DNA from: Panaeolus papilionaceus
Taxonomy: Eukaryota > Basidiomycota > Agaricomycetes > Agaricales
Length of the DNA: 64,000 nucleotides
NCBI GenBank assembly: GCA_015501605.1
Contig: JADNRZ010000039.1
Coordinates: 124,001-188,000, forward strand
Reading direction: 5' to 3'
The translations under genes and the position numbers were made by a program. This document shows, piece by piece, positions 47,469-60,738 of the stretch (positions are counted from its first letter, which is position 1; every line of letters starts with the position of its first letter). Under the pieces are notes generated by a model, which was given only the letters and a program-made list of their open reading frames with translations, searched no databases and was not told the origin of the DNA.

Positions 47469-50400
47469 ATGAACGACGCACCCACGACCACCGACCCCCA
47501 TGGTACCTCATCAACCTCATCATCGCAGTTCAGACCAACCACCCCACCCCTCAACACCAAACGCGGTGCATTCGGACCACCACCACCAAACTACGAGTCC
47601 CATTTCACCTCATCGCCTACTGAGGAGTCTGACCCCGCATGCACGTCATCCAACGTCACCCAAACTCAGGCTCAACCTCAACCTCATGGGGAGGTAGTTC
47701 AACCTGACAGGCAAGGTTCTTCATCTCATGTACGTATTATTATTATTTTATTTTATAGCTTAAGCTCATGCCTGACCTTATAGACCTCTTCTCAACCCCG
47801 TCACCCTCGTTCCCGTAAATCCTCAACCGTCTCCACAACCTCTATCCGCACCACCCGGTCCACACTCAGCAAAGTGGGCAGTACATGGCGTCCCGGTGCG
47901 CCTTTCCTCGCCTCACCTGCTGGTGTCAGCATCTCAGGAGCAGGAAGTGAAGCAAGAGCAGTAGTAGGAGCCGTAACCGTCACTGCAACGGGTTCAATAT
48001 CCAGTGTGGATGTTGATATTACACGGAGTGCGTCATACTCTGACAGTTCTATATCTATGACTCGATTATTGACTTTATAATTTAATTATAGCTCTAGATA
48101 ATACTACGCCTAATCGTGCCTCTGCACATGTCAGATCAAAAACGACATGCGCAGTTCCTCGTCCTTTGAATCTCGCAGCACCTACTCCAGCCATGGCTAC
48201 GTCCTCCTCGGCATCTGCGTCTCTAGAGCCTAATACGGCCAGCTCAACCTCATCAACGTCAGGAACACTCTCTGTTCCACCTACCCCTGCTTCTTCAAGT
48301 GCAGAACTACGACTTTCACCCTCTATCTCGCGACTGCGGAGTATAGCAAGCAGTGCGAGACGTAGGGAATCCATATCGTCTATCCCCACTCCTACAAGTT
48401 CCGCTTCCGCGACTGCTGCTGCTTCAAATCCAAATTCTGCCTCAACGACATCAGCTACCGCACAGCCCTCGTCTCCGTCACTGTCTACAATCTCGTCAAC
48501 TACCACGCTTGTTAATCCCATCTCAGGATCACCCGCGATCAGTAGAACGGCTACCATCGTTCCCACCACGTCTGATACGACTAAAGGCATAAATCCTGGA
48601 GGAGCTGGCGCTGGTACTCTGGTCACTGAGAGTGTTGTTGAAGGAACAGGGGGAGACGTGGAACAAGGGGGACCAGGGAAAGAGAAGGGGACGGAGAAGG
48701 AGCATTCCAGCGTTGGCATTGGGAAGCCTCCATCTCAAGCTTCCACGTCTACCGCCCCATTCCAGTCCCGCATCCCAACCCCTTCCCGCGCACGTACCGC
48801 CAGTACCTCACATTCCTCCCCATCCAAACCCACCCCACGTCCACGTACCTCCAGCACCACCAAAAACCTAACAAAACGGCACTCAACCCTCCTCAAATCC
48901 CTACCAGTAGCCACGACGACGTCCATATCGCAGATGGGGGAAATCGCGAGTGAGGGGGGAAGTTTGGCGTTGGTGGGGATGATGAGTGGGGTTGTGGAGG
49001 GTGTGGGGCAGATCATGCCTTCAGATGGCAAAGGAAAAGGGAAGGAGAGGGAGCTGGAAAGGGGAGAGGAGAGAGGAAGGGCTGTACCGTGGCTTGAACC
49101 CTCATTCCCTCCCTATGCGCCGAAGGACACGGATGCGCCTGCGTTGTTGAAGAGTTGGAAGGTTGAGAAGCACGCGGCGAAAGTGGAGGAGAGGACGACG
49201 TACCGCGATATGTCCCCAACACGCGCTACCATAGACACGAACTCCGTCATTGGATCGGATCCTGCTCCAACCATCCCCCCTTCTCTTGCTCCTGCACCTA
49301 TTGTCGCCGCCGCTGCCCCAGTTGCTGCTGCACCACCACCACCACCGATGAGGACGAATCTGCCTATATCACCCAAACAGCTGAGTCTTCCTGTGAAGAT
49401 GGATCCTCCAGGACCCACACCGGCCATGGTTGAGACGCATGTACGCGACAAGGAGAGGCTGAAGGGGAAGATGCAGACGTTGGAGCAGAATGGGGGTGGT
49501 GACGTTGATGAGGCCAAGGAGAAGAACCAGGTGCAAGAGGGAGGCTTGACCAAGCTCAAGAGAGAAGTTGAGACGAAGAAGAAAGAAGAACCAGCGAAAC
49601 CTCAAGTATCTGCGAAGAAAGACTGGTTCTCGTCCCTTACACGTACGAAAGGAAAAGCAGTGGCGAGTGTAGGAGTTGCGATGGTTCAGAGCGAGAGTGC
49701 GGGAACAGGTGACGTGGCAGGAGAAGAGAGAGATGTAAGGGCGATGTTGGAGGATATTAGGGCTGCGCATGATGAGGTGGAAAAAGCTGCAGCAAAGGAG
49801 GACGGGGATGAGGGTGATAGACAGGGAGAGAGGGAGGGAGACGCACGTGGAGAGGGTTTATTACCCGCTGTAGAGATCAACGTCCTCCCTGCTACTCCTC
49901 AGCTTGAGATGGGGGTTCCCATGTTTGCGACGGCGTCGTCTATCTCGTTGCCCCTCCCTAATACCTCTGCTGATACTCAACTTGGCGTTTCTCTGAGCTC
50001 GCATTCTACGCCTGTTCTTCCTCTTGAAGAACCAGTGTCAACTTCAACTTTAGTTGGTTCATCGACTGCGACCGCGACTTCAAAACCAGCCTCAACCTCA
50101 ACACCACCCTCACCTACGCGCTCCACCCCTCGCACGATCTCAATCGCCCGCTCCCACTCACGGTCAACTCCACAAACACCCCAACGGAAATCTCGCTCCT
50201 GGTTCTCAAGTCCCCTCTCCGGGTCTCCACTGGGCGTATCAGTGTTCACCGCACCGCGAGGTTCCACTGACAACGACGAGGAAAGTGGGGATTCAGGGCA
50301 TGCCAATGACGTGGAGGAGAGCCCGAAAAGTGATATCACCTCCCCTCCCACGTACATCCCGCCTCCATCTATTGATTCAGAAGAGGGAGGAGGACCGCCA

Positions 50401-53400
50401 GTGTATGCCCATCCACCACCACCACCAGAGGACGAGGCGGAAACACCGCGAAGGAGTGACTCGTTGCCTTCCCTTGACAGCGTTGTCCCCTCGTTACCCA
50501 CTACCCCACCTGCGACGGGGTCACATACACGATCATTCTCCCAGTCCCAGAATGAGAGTGGAGCGCCACTCCTGAGGAGGAAAACGTCCAACGCGAGTTT
50601 GAACGCGAGTAGTGGGAGGTTTTTGTTGAGTTTTGGGTTGCATGGGATATTGGGTTTGGGGAGGGATAAGTCGGTAGAGCATGAGGGGAATAAAGAGAGG
50701 GAGGAGCGGGGTGGACAGGGGAAGAATGCAGCAGAAGGGAAAGAGGGTGGTGAGGATAAGGGTAGGAATGAGGGAGCTGATGCGAAGGGAGAGGTCAAGG
50801 AGGAAGGAGCGATGCAGAGAAGCGAGAGCGAGGAAACTGCTGTCCCAGATGATGCACAGTCGTCTTCCGTGTCAGTTTCTTCGACTTCTGAGGCGTCCAC
50901 TGAGGGAGAAGAAGACCTCAGCGCCACGATCCGAGGAAGACCTGCGAAGAGCGATAAAGCAAGGGGGAAGGAGAGGGAGATTGAGAGTGGTGGTGGAGGA
51001 GAGAAGAGCACGAGTCGGACGAGGAACGGGAATGGGTGGTGGGGAATTGTAGGCTGGGGAAGTTCGACGACGAGTGTGAATGTGGGTGGGGAGGAGAGAA
51101 AGGAGGAGAAAGATGTGAAGGTGGAAGAGGGAGGAGAGGGTACGAAGAAGGATGAGGCCGAAGAAGGGAAGGTGGATGGAGAGGAGGGTGAGGGTGAGGG
51201 GACGGTTAAGGGTGTTCCAGAAGTCGTTCAGGAGGAGAGAGTTGAACAGGTCGAAAAGAGTGAGGACGTTAAACCCGTTGAGGGAGAAGAGAAGAAGGAA
51301 GAAGTCTCGGTTTCTGTCACGACGACGGAGAAAGAGAATGGTGTGGTCGTTGGGAGTAGTGCCTGGTTCGCGAAGTGGACTTGGTACGGTGCTGGTGAAG
51401 TCGGGGGTGGTGAGGAGACGAAGAAAGTGGAGGAGCGTGTTGAGGTGGAGACGAGCAAGGTCGATGAAGAACCTGATATCCCTGCTCCGCCTGAGTCTGA
51501 ACCAAAGGACGAGGGCGTCGTCGTTTGTACTCAGGACCAGCCTGAACCAAAGGCATCGTCACCACTCCCATCCAAGCCGTCTCTCTTCGACGAAAATCCA
51601 CTTTCCAGTACTATGAGTACCGCAGCTCAGCGTTCCATCTGGTCCTCCATCTTCATTTCAACCTACACAAAGACGATCAGCAAAACTAGTGATATGAAAG
51701 CGATTGAAGACGGACGCGCCATCGAGAACGTCGAGCGAGACGAACACGGTACAGAGATTATGGATATCGAATCTGAAGACGAGTCGCCTCTAACTCCCGC
51801 TTCATCCTCATCACCGCCTCCACCTATTCAGCCCAAGTCCTCAGAACGTAAAAGTCGAGGATGGGCAGGTCCCATGCGCATGATGGTATCTGCAGTGTCT
51901 TCATCCCGCGACGCGTCGGTGGAACGACGGCAATCCAACTCTACCGGCCCGAAGAGCTCCACATCGTCCCAGAATGGGAATAATCCCGATATCACAGGGT
52001 TGACTGCAACCACGACCACCAACGCGACGACGACGACGAGCAAGAATATGCCTGGTGATTCTGCTAATGTGAAGGAGGGCGCGAAAGGAGATCAGAAGGT
52101 CTCTAGTGATAGTAATACACCCACACCTACGCCGACGACGTCAACGGCATCAACGTCCCAGTCTACTGCGGGGTCGTCATCGCTGACGACGACAACGCTC
52201 TCTACCTTCACAGCTCTCACCAAACGCACCTCATCACCTGCTCCTTCCACTTCTTCATCAAACGGTGGATCGTCTAAACCCAACGGCCCACCGCCTCCCA
52301 ACCTCGTTCTTCCAACATGGGAAGACACATTCTTTGTTCCACCGCGCGGTTACGTTGAGCCTCCACCTCCAACCTCGTCTCCTTCTCGTCCCGCAAGTCC
52401 AGGGGAGGAAAGTGTGCTGTCAAAGGGTATTATTGGAGGCGCTCTGCGTCTCGTCAGTGGTGTTTTAGGAAACCCCCAACAGCCACCACCTTCAGCTCCA
52501 ACTCATCCATCCACACGCCGCAGGGGCAGCAGTCAACCTCCATCCCCACAACTCTCTTCACCACCCAACCCATTCCGACACTTTGGTAGAGAACTACCCA
52601 AGGCGTATCAGGTCCTCGAAGAAGCAGGGTACGACACTTCCGCGCCCCCAGAATACTCCCCCAGCCCTGCCTATTCCCACTTGTCCTCATCTCCTCCCCG
52701 CTTCTCTTCCCCTCGTTCAGCGAGATCACCTTCCTTGCCCCGTAATTTATCATCATCACCACCTCAAAGTGCAACGTCTGGGTTTTCGTTCTTTGGTGGA
52801 GGACCGAAGAGGGCTGCGTCTCCGCCCCCTGAGATGCCAGAACCTGCACCGATGGAGGAGGTTAGAGATCTCTTGAGGGGGTGTAAGAGGGTGGTGGTTA
52901 TTGGCGTGCATGGGTGGTTCCCTGGTAGGTTTTTTTTTTCTTTCTCCTCTCCTTGTCCTTTATACGTATTGATTGATTGGCTGCTTTTTATTATAATAGG
53001 TGCGATGATCCGTACTGTGCTTGGAGAACCCACAGGCACGTCCTCCAAATTCGCGAATATGATGGCTCTCGCACTTCATCAGTTTGAACTCGAGATGGAT
53101 GTTAAATTTGAGAAAGTGACAAAGGTGGTGTTGGAGGGAGAAGGGGAGGTAAAACGTCGAGTTGACAAGTACGTGGTCTCACCCTCGTTCTCACTTTTCA
53201 TCGCTGACATATCTCCCTACTTAGACTTTACTCAGCCCTCCTCTCCCATCCAACTCACCTCGCTGACATCCACCGCGCCGACGCCATCCTCGTCGCCACA
53301 CACTCCCAAGGCTCTGTCGTCTCAACCCACATCCTCAACCAGCTCATCAAAGACGGGCACATCGTAACGCGCCAATCACTAGCTGCTCAGATATTCGGTG

Positions 53401-54833
53401 ACACGCAGGCTGCTGAGGAGGGAGAGAGACGGGGAGAAGTGCTTGGTGTTGGCGGAGAGGTGTATCCGGGGTCGTTGAGCGGGTTGCCGTCGGCTTCCTC
53501 TACGCCTACTTCAACCTCCACGCCCTCAAGCTCAACGCCTGTGAATACAGATGGTCTTCCTCGTTCAGGCGAGGACCTCGCTCCGCCGCTCTCTGCTAGA
53601 ACGACCAGCACAGCTTCGGCATTCGACACTTCAAAGCCGAGAAAACCACAACGTGTGTGTTGTCTTGCGATGTGTGGGATTCACTTGGGACCACTGAGGT
53701 ATTTGAATACGAGTGGATTTGTGGGGCCGTATATTCAGGTGCGTTTTCTTGCTCTACATTCAAGTGGACGTTGTAATTAATTGGTTTATTCTGTGTTGAA
53801 TGTTCAGTATCTCGAGTCGGCTGCAGCGAGAGAGTTGTTCGAGTTCCAGAATACGGAGAGTGCAGTTTCAAAGGCGTACGTGAAGGCGCTGGAGGGGGTG
53901 TTGGATGCAGGGGTCAGTGTTGAATCTTTGTTTCATAAGGATATGGATTAACGAGGGTTTGATAGGTCAAGATGGTCTATGTGGCGTCTCTGAACGACCA
54001 AGTCGTTCCTATCTACTCAGGTCTATTCACCTCCGTACATCATCCTTCTATTCTGAGGGCGCTCTACATTGACGGAGACGCGTATTCGTAAGTCGCCTTT
54101 CTTTATCACTAATGCACTCAACTCGTGCTTACTTATTGCTCTCCTCAGCACCTCCGACTTCCTCTGCGCCCTCCTCGTTCTTCTCATTCGCATCATCAAC
54201 GCCGGCCTTCCCGACTCAGGACTCATCGCACACCTCTCAGAGGCCACCGCTGGCTCTCTAAGCGGTATCGGGCATTCCGCAGCTTACGAAGAACTCGCCA
54301 CATACATGTTAGCTGTCAAATACCTCTTCCTCGTCGATGAAGGCGCGATGGGTAACTTCAACGCTGGGTCTCTCGAGTCGGCTGCGCATACGCATGATTC
54401 CGTACCGTCACCTATTCCGCCTTCAGCGCAGGCACCATTCTTCCTCTCACCGACCTTCTCCTCATTTTCGCCACACATGCACTCGCCCTTCTCCCCTTCT
54501 TTCTCCCCTTCCTCTTCGTCGTCTTCGCTCCCGCCACTCCCCAAGCCCTCTATGCACTTCACACCCTTCTCCGCGCACCTCGAGAGGAATGACTACGAGA
54601 TACCGTGGTCTCTACGTGATCTCATCGCTCACCCTATCATCTCTCACTTGTTTTATAAAGAGATTGAGGAGCTCAGGGATAAATTTGGAGAGTGGAACCC
54701 GAAGACAGCGGTTTTGAGGGATGTGAAGAGGAAGGTGAGCCCGATTGCGAGGTTAGGGAGTTTGAGCGGGAGTGTGTATGGGATGGCTGGAGGGATGGGG
54801 GGGTATGGAGGGGGAGGAGGGAGTAAGTTGTAA
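47469..54833 (+). CDS. Large disordered protein with C-terminal alpha/beta-hydrolase-like domain (H)
   Basis: Eight exons: 47469-47729, 47784-48027, 48092-52924, 53000-53168, 53225-53738, 53808-53912, 53966-54087 and 54149-54833; 2310 aa with consistent phases. Residues 1 to ~1760 are low-complexity (Ser/Thr/Pro-rich, then Glu/Lys-rich, poly-Pro and poly-Ala runs), with no recognised domain. The C-terminal ~540 residues look like an alpha/beta-hydrolase: oxyanion-type VVVIGVHGWFPG (~1768-1780), nucleophile motif ATHSQGS (Ser ~1863) and acid-loop motif SLNDQVVPIY (Asp ~2053). The catalytic His is not assigned. The block MIRTVLGEPTGTSSKFAN is typical of uncharacterised fungal hydrolase-like proteins; substrate unknown. 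A second disordered insert (~1890-1970) sits inside the domain. Only the 5' half was copied in the duplications. Confidence 0.85.
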
Positions 54834-55999
54834 TCGCGATTAAACGGTTGGGTTATTCAACTTCTGCTAGATTTATTATAAGTAACTTCGTCGCATCCTG
54901 CTTTTTTTCACGTTCATATATCACATTGCAATTTACGATTCATTATCCCTTCACGCATTCATTCCCAATTACATTCACGTACAATATTCAACACTCAACA
55001 CTCATACTTCATTTGCATTTTGTCTATACAAGAATTTTATCTTGCTACCGTCTTCGTTCGTTCCAGGAGAAATATGTAATGTTTGGATCAATGAATAGTA
55101 CGAAACGGGTAGCAGTAACAAGACGACGATACAGAGATAAACGGGTTCGAAGTGACAAAATGTTGCGCTGATTTACAATGAGTTGATCTCACTCCATGTT
55201 AGAAGATCATAAAAAGAACTCTCATTGCTCAATCAACCCTTTCTTCAACCCTGACGACCCCCAGTGTGCTCTTCCCAACCGCTTTCAAGCTCCATTACGC
55301 ATTGCGACGTTGAAAGGCGTTGGAACTCCTTTGATCGCACACCAGGCCAAAATAGTAAGACCATGACCTACAGATCTGGCGCTTGATTTAGGACAAGGTC
55401 CCCGAGCGCTTCATTCTGTCATGTACAATTTCATCTACTCCGTCTCAGCAGGTTGGTTTGAGCAATAGCAGCGAATTACTAGGACAAGTGCCTGTCAGAA
55501 GATCAGTAACGACAGTCGGTTTCATCGTGGCAATTTGTTCGACAATAAATCTATGTATGGGTCACGTATTTATTACGAATACTATCCCAAGGTTCTCTGT
55601 GCAACACAGCCTGTCAATGCACGGTAGGCTCGCCTGATGAGTCCTTCTCCAGTTCTACTCCACAGATATAACTCTTCTTCGACGGATGATCTTAAGAATC
55701 GGACTCTATACCAATTTTTAAAGTTCATCTCTTAACATAACCGCTTCCAATGGGCCATCCTGGACCTTCCGTTGCAGCTTTGATCATTCAGTGACGGCCA
55801 ATTTGTATTCTTGTTGTCTTGATAGCACCCTGGCCCACAGGTTCCGACGGATTATGGACACAAGTCTTTCCAGTTTTCCATACAACTATTCTTGTGGTCC
55901 TGATTTATTTCAGAGTTTTATAATCACCCACGGACGCGACGCGTGCATGTTACGCTATGCGATATTGACGCGTTATTGACCAGTGTTTGTTTCCCCTGA
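54834..55999. other. H 3' flank and unassigned sequence
   Basis: AT-rich 3' flank of H to about 55200. Then 55200-56000 has no ORF longer than ~60 codons with any protein-like feature, and no RNA gene that I could fold. Nothing is supported here. Confidence 0.4.
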
Positions 56000-57300
56000 T
56001 GTCCTGTCCGAATTGGGCACATCAAGGTTGCAATCTCTCCCATCTTCCTCGCGTGCATCGTCACCCGATACGGCTCTGTTTTTCCTCAATCTACCTTCCA
56101 GAGCGAAAATGGTGCATTTCCTGCATAACTCATGTTCTCTTGTCCGAATTTGGGGTACTTTAGCAGCGGACTCGGACATGATTGGAGGTGGCGACGAGTA
56201 CTCGTTTTCTGGGGACCGTTTTCCGTAAGTTCGCCTCATATTTTCTTAATTTTTTCTTTTCTCATTCATACTATCTTCGAAAATTTACAGTCAAATATCT
56301 GCTCTATGAAGGGTTTGAATCCTGGCGTCGCTCCCTTGCATCCCCGTGCTATTATCATCGCCCTTGCTAGCCAACAGTCCCCTGCTTATTCTCCTGCCTT
56401 TTTCAGAGTCATTGACGAAGAAGATTTAGTCCAGATGTCCCTACTCTACATCTGTCATTTAGGTGCTAAACTCACCGCCACCCACCCAAGTATCTGAATT
56501 TTGTCTTCGTCTGGCAAATTCTACCAGTCGTCCTACTATCGTGTGCCTAGTTTTCATCAGGACGAACAAGGCCGATTCAATGGCGCTTTCTACTCTGGTC
56601 TCTTCTCTGGGTGAGGATACTTTCATACGTCCTCTCCATTACACTCCTTACTAAAGTGTTCATTTTATGTCGATTTCGTAGACTCGCTTCTCGCCTTTCC
56701 ACCTCCCCCTTATAACTTCGCTGGACATAACGCCCTCAACAGGAATAGCGACGACGGCTCCCATCCAGCTGTCGCCACAACTACTTACCATGAACAAGGC
56801 ATTATCTCTCGACGACCAGTATTCAGTTAGCGACAGAACGATTTCCAGGTCAAAAAGAGGAGAGATGACGTGGAAAGGAGGAGGGTATGATGCTTGCGTA
56901 GTGCCTTAAGCCTGTGGTGGACGCGAAGAGGAGGATAACAGAGTGAAGCTCTTTGCAAGGGCCGTTTAAGAACACTTGAAGCGGCGTATTCGCATGGCCT
57001 AGTGAACGGAGCATGTCATACCTTGCCTCCCAACAACCACATCCTCATGCTTGCATTCCCGTGTCCCTGTCCCCCTCGTATCGCAACAAGACACGACTGG
57101 GAAGGAATTTCTGGGACCAGCGTGGTTGGGAGGTTGGTATTACAAGAGCAAGGTGTGTACGACGTGTATCAAACTGTATTTTATGTATTAACGTGGCTTT
57201 TCTTCATTCTCAGGTTGAATCAAGCGCAGTCACTGACTTCATCCATCGCCACGTCCTCATCTCTTCGGCAAATGCTTCTGGCACCCCATCACAATCAATA
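56000..57300 (+). repeat. Duplicated segment, copy A (decayed gene)
   Basis: It pairs with copy B at 58134-59330. Shared blocks: ttgtccgaatttgggg (56140 / 58147); gattggaggt...tccgtaagttc (a plausible intron donor, 56225 / 58228) with acceptor ttttacag / tttcacag; gagtcctggcgt-type block (56310 / 58315); tttcgtagact (56676 / 58593); and cgacggctcccatccagctgtcgccacaac (about 56750 / 58670). One frame reads DGSHPAVATTTYHEQGIISRRP. It has stops in copy A soon after. The original gene is not recognised. Confidence 0.55.
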
Positions 57301-57325
57301 ACTCCCCCGTCTCCAACTTTATTGC

Positions 57326-58133
57326 GTGTACTCGTATTCATACTATCTTAACAGCAACAAGAACAACAACCAGCCGCACATAGCTTTCTTGCCCCCTCAA
57401 CACCAACAACATGGACAGAGCCAGTCCTTTCTCGGCTTCACCTCCCACTTCGGGGGGTCTTCATCATCTTCATCATCTTCATCAGCAACATTGGCATCAC
57501 CGCCACGGGGTTGCCCAGCGAATAGACCCGGTACTTCATCTGGTGCTCCTCCCTTCTATCCCTCTCTCCTGTCGTCTCCGCATCACTCTCCAGCAGGGTC
57601 ATCCCCCAACTATGCGGATGAGTCATTTCTTGCCTCGACAGCATTATTATCATCACCTTCAATGGATGGTTACACCTCTGGATATAGTGGCGGAGGAGGG
57701 AGCATCCTTCCGATCTCCTGCTGATCATCAGCAGCAGAACCTGGGCCAAGCGCAGGTAGACCCGACACTGCAGCACTCTTTGGTGACCTTGGAGGATCAT
57801 CACAGGAACAGCAGGAGGATACAATCACGAGTTATGACCATTAAACTCAGGATTTACACCATCAGCAAGTCGCATATCATCACGACCCACAAATTCAGCA
57901 GGACCACCACCTCCACCACTCGTCGTCTACCGTCGCGCGGAGGAGTATGTCCCCCAGGTGCAGGATACGACACCTCCCCGTTTTATTTCTCCTCGCCTGA
58001 ACTCTCAACCACTTCACCCGTCACAACAGCCAACACACGCAAGCGACCTTTCGATCACGATGATGAGCCTGCAGAGAGGGGCCAAGTCTTTGAGAGGACA
58101 AGACCGGGTACGGCAGGTGCATGTCTTGCATAA
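57326..58133 (+). pseudogene. Gln/Ser/His-rich protein gene relic between duplicated segments
   Basis: The sequence codes low-complexity protein in shifting frames: Ser-rich (FLGFTSHFGG followed by a run of Ser, 57420-57500) and YADESFLASTALLSSPS in one frame; PDTAALFGDLGGSSQEQQED in another; and NTRKRPFDHDDEPAERG in a third, ending at 58133. This pattern, together with CAG-type repeats, fits a decayed regulatory-type protein whose frame has slipped at least twice, or an intron-rich gene whose splice sites I cannot place. No DNA-binding domain was recognised. Confidence 0.4.
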
Positions 58134-59330
58134 CTAATGCGCTCTTGTCCGAATTTGGGGTGCTTCGGCAACGGAGGACGTGATTGGAGGTTGCGATGAT
58201 CCCTTGTTTTCGGGAAACCATTCTCCGTAAGTTCACCCTGTATTTTCTTTCTTTATGTCCTTATTCATGATATCTTCTCAATTTCACAGTTAAATTTTCG
58301 TTCCATGAAACGTCTGAGTCCTGGCGTCTCTCCCGTGCACCCATGTTGTCATCATGGCCTGCACTTGCCAACAGTCTCACTGCTGGTCGCCTGCCTCGTT
58401 CCGCGTCATGGACAAAGAAAATTTCTACTCCGGTCTTTTCCTGAGTGAGTATCCTCAGCTTCTTCTGTTTTCTCCCCGCCGCTTCTGCCATTTAATTGGT
58501 ATTATTCATCATCTAATTCCCTGATGGCGAGCTGTATACATTTATTCCAATTCGCCCTCAGACTCTTTACTAAAATGTTCATTTTATTTAGGTTTCGTAG
58601 ACTTGCTTCTCGCATTTCCTCCACTCCCTTAAAACATCGCCGTACATCATGCCCTCAGGAGGAACAGCAACGACGGCTCCCATCCAGCTGTCGCCACAAC
58701 CAGTTACCGCGAACAACAGATTATCCCTCGCCGACCAGCATTCAGTTGGCGACAGAGGAATTTCGCGGTTGAAAAGGGACAAGTAACGTGGAAAGGAGGA
58801 GGGGTTGACGGTTGCGTAGTGCCTCAAGTCTGGGGTGGACACGAAGAGGAGGATTATGGGGTGGAGTGCTTTGCGAGAGCTGTTGAAGAACGGTTCACGC
58901 TGTGTGGCCGCATGCTTAGGAAACCAAAGCACCCCGTCCCGTAACCCTTTTCCCCTTGTCTTGCAAATTTCAAAACGACCAAGACACGACTGGGAAGGAA
59001 TTTCGGGGACCAACGTTATTTGGGAGGTTGGTGCTACAAGAACAGACGCGCGATGAAATCTAGGCGCGTATGATGTGTTTCAAGCCATACTTTACTTATT
59101 AACATGCCTTATCCTTGTTCTAGGTTGAATCAAGTGCAGGGACTGACTGAATACATCACCACGTCCTCCGTTCAACAACGGCGTCCCCCAATATGTCGCC
59201 ATCGCTTTAACCAATGCTTCTGGAACCCCATCGCTGTCAACGGACGCCACAACTTCCCTGTCTCCAACTTCTTTGCATATACTTGTATTTGTACTATCTC
59301 GGGGATACCTAAGATCTGATGAAAAAACTG
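58134..59330 (+). repeat. Duplicated segment, copy B (decayed gene)
   Basis: Paralogue of 56000-57300. Here the stretch from about 58640 to 58950 is open and reads DGSHPAVATTSYREQ, then VDGCVVPQVWGGHEEED and ECFARAVEERF, so B preserves more of the ancestral frame than A. A stop shortly upstream (FPPLP then stop, ~58625) still interrupts it. A 142-codon minus ORF at 58588-59013 overlaps the same block and is considered its shadow. Confidence 0.5.
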
Positions 59331-60738
59331 GTGTTTACTATGACGGGCAGAGGGGCAGACGGTCAAGAATGGGCTTCATGCCAGCAGGGAAGGGAGTGGA
59401 AGATTTTGGTGGATGGTAATGGATCGTCATGATCATGTGCTGAACCCGCTTTGCTCAACGTTTAGATATGTATAACCACTTTTCACTGCTGTTGTTAGGA
59501 GTCAGTGATTGCATAGAATTATATTTGAGATAATGTGATACATCAGTGATACTACACAAAGTCATGAGCAAAAACTGAATGACGTGGCGGTCTGTGTGGT
59601 GCATGGGTGAAAAAAGATGGTGGTATTGGATTAGACTCTGGAGTGTTTATGGCACATACTCGCAGAACATGATTTACTGGTGGGACAGAAGCAGCGGGGA
59701 AGGGAGTGGAACGAGCAGGGATTGTGGTGCATGAGTTATGGGGGAAGAAAGGACCTATTAAACCGTCTGGCCCCAGCCCCAATTTATACTCCTCAGGGAC
59801 GAAAACCTTTAAAAGGTATGCTGTGCCATGATAAGCCAATCAAACGTCGACTTTTGGGGCTAACCTACTATTCACTGGATAAGAATGTGGTGAAGATAGT
59901 TGTTGGCCATTTTCAAGAAGGAGGCAGTTGACACAGAGTGCAGACCGCCCAATAATAAGGGTCAAAGCACAAAATACACAGTTCGATAGAAATATGTATC
60001 ACAACCTTGTGAGCTGCCCGGGCAGGGTGGTGACCTGCCTCACGTGACCTGGGCAGGTCACTCCTCACCGCCCCTTCGTCATTGTCGCTTGGTCCCTCGA
60101 CGCTCTCCTCCGTCGATAATCGGCGCTTCAGCGGTAGAATACCAGCTAATTAAATTGAAGATATATTTTCAATTATTTATTCCACTTTTGTTCAATTTTC
60201 GAGTGAATAAATTGATCCTTATTCGACTCATTTAACTAAAAGTACAAAAAAATCAATGAAACAAAGTAAAGTACGTGTGACGACGTTAAGGAACTAAGCG
60301 CGCTCTTGCAATTCATACGGAATCATTTCTCGCGGTGCCCAAATCAAAATGTGTTCACCTCCCGATTTCGGGAGGCCAGCGACATCAAGAAGGTTGGATA
60401 TGAATAGAGAGATTCTTGGTTGTGGCACGCAAGAATGCCTCCTCCGCTTTGTCCATCGAAGATTCCGAATGGTGACTTGATGCAATGGAGTCGCTAATTT
60501 AGTATCCGCAGGGCTGTATACGACGAGAGGCTAACAGAAACATCAAAATGATTAACCATGAAATTAGTAACTTCAAGAGATTATAATAGAATATGAAACT
60601 TACAGAATAAAACATTCGAGCAGTGATCGCAGGTAAGACGTACTTCACAAAGCGCTCTTTCAATGTATTCTCATTTGTCCACCCGAGTTCGTCCTATAGC
60701 TATTAGTCCTTCCCGTTGACTCAACGGGAATCTCTCGT
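59331..60738. other. Unassigned intergenic DNA
   Basis: No gene supported. An inverted repeat lies at 60031-60062 (gtgacctgcc...ggcaggtcac, around a CACGTG). A small hairpin cccgttgactcaacggg lies at 60699-60715. A 63-codon minus ORF at 60294-60485 (GGEHILIWAPREMIPYELQE) is protein-like but isolated. Confidence 0.4.

Noticed and set aside
49977..51011. Long (344-codon) minus ORF antisense to H exon 3, plus other long minus ORFs at 48075-48719 and 49113-49559
   Set aside because: They mirror the biased Ser/Glu-rich codon composition of H on the opposite strand; no motif, introns or promoter. Shadow ORFs.
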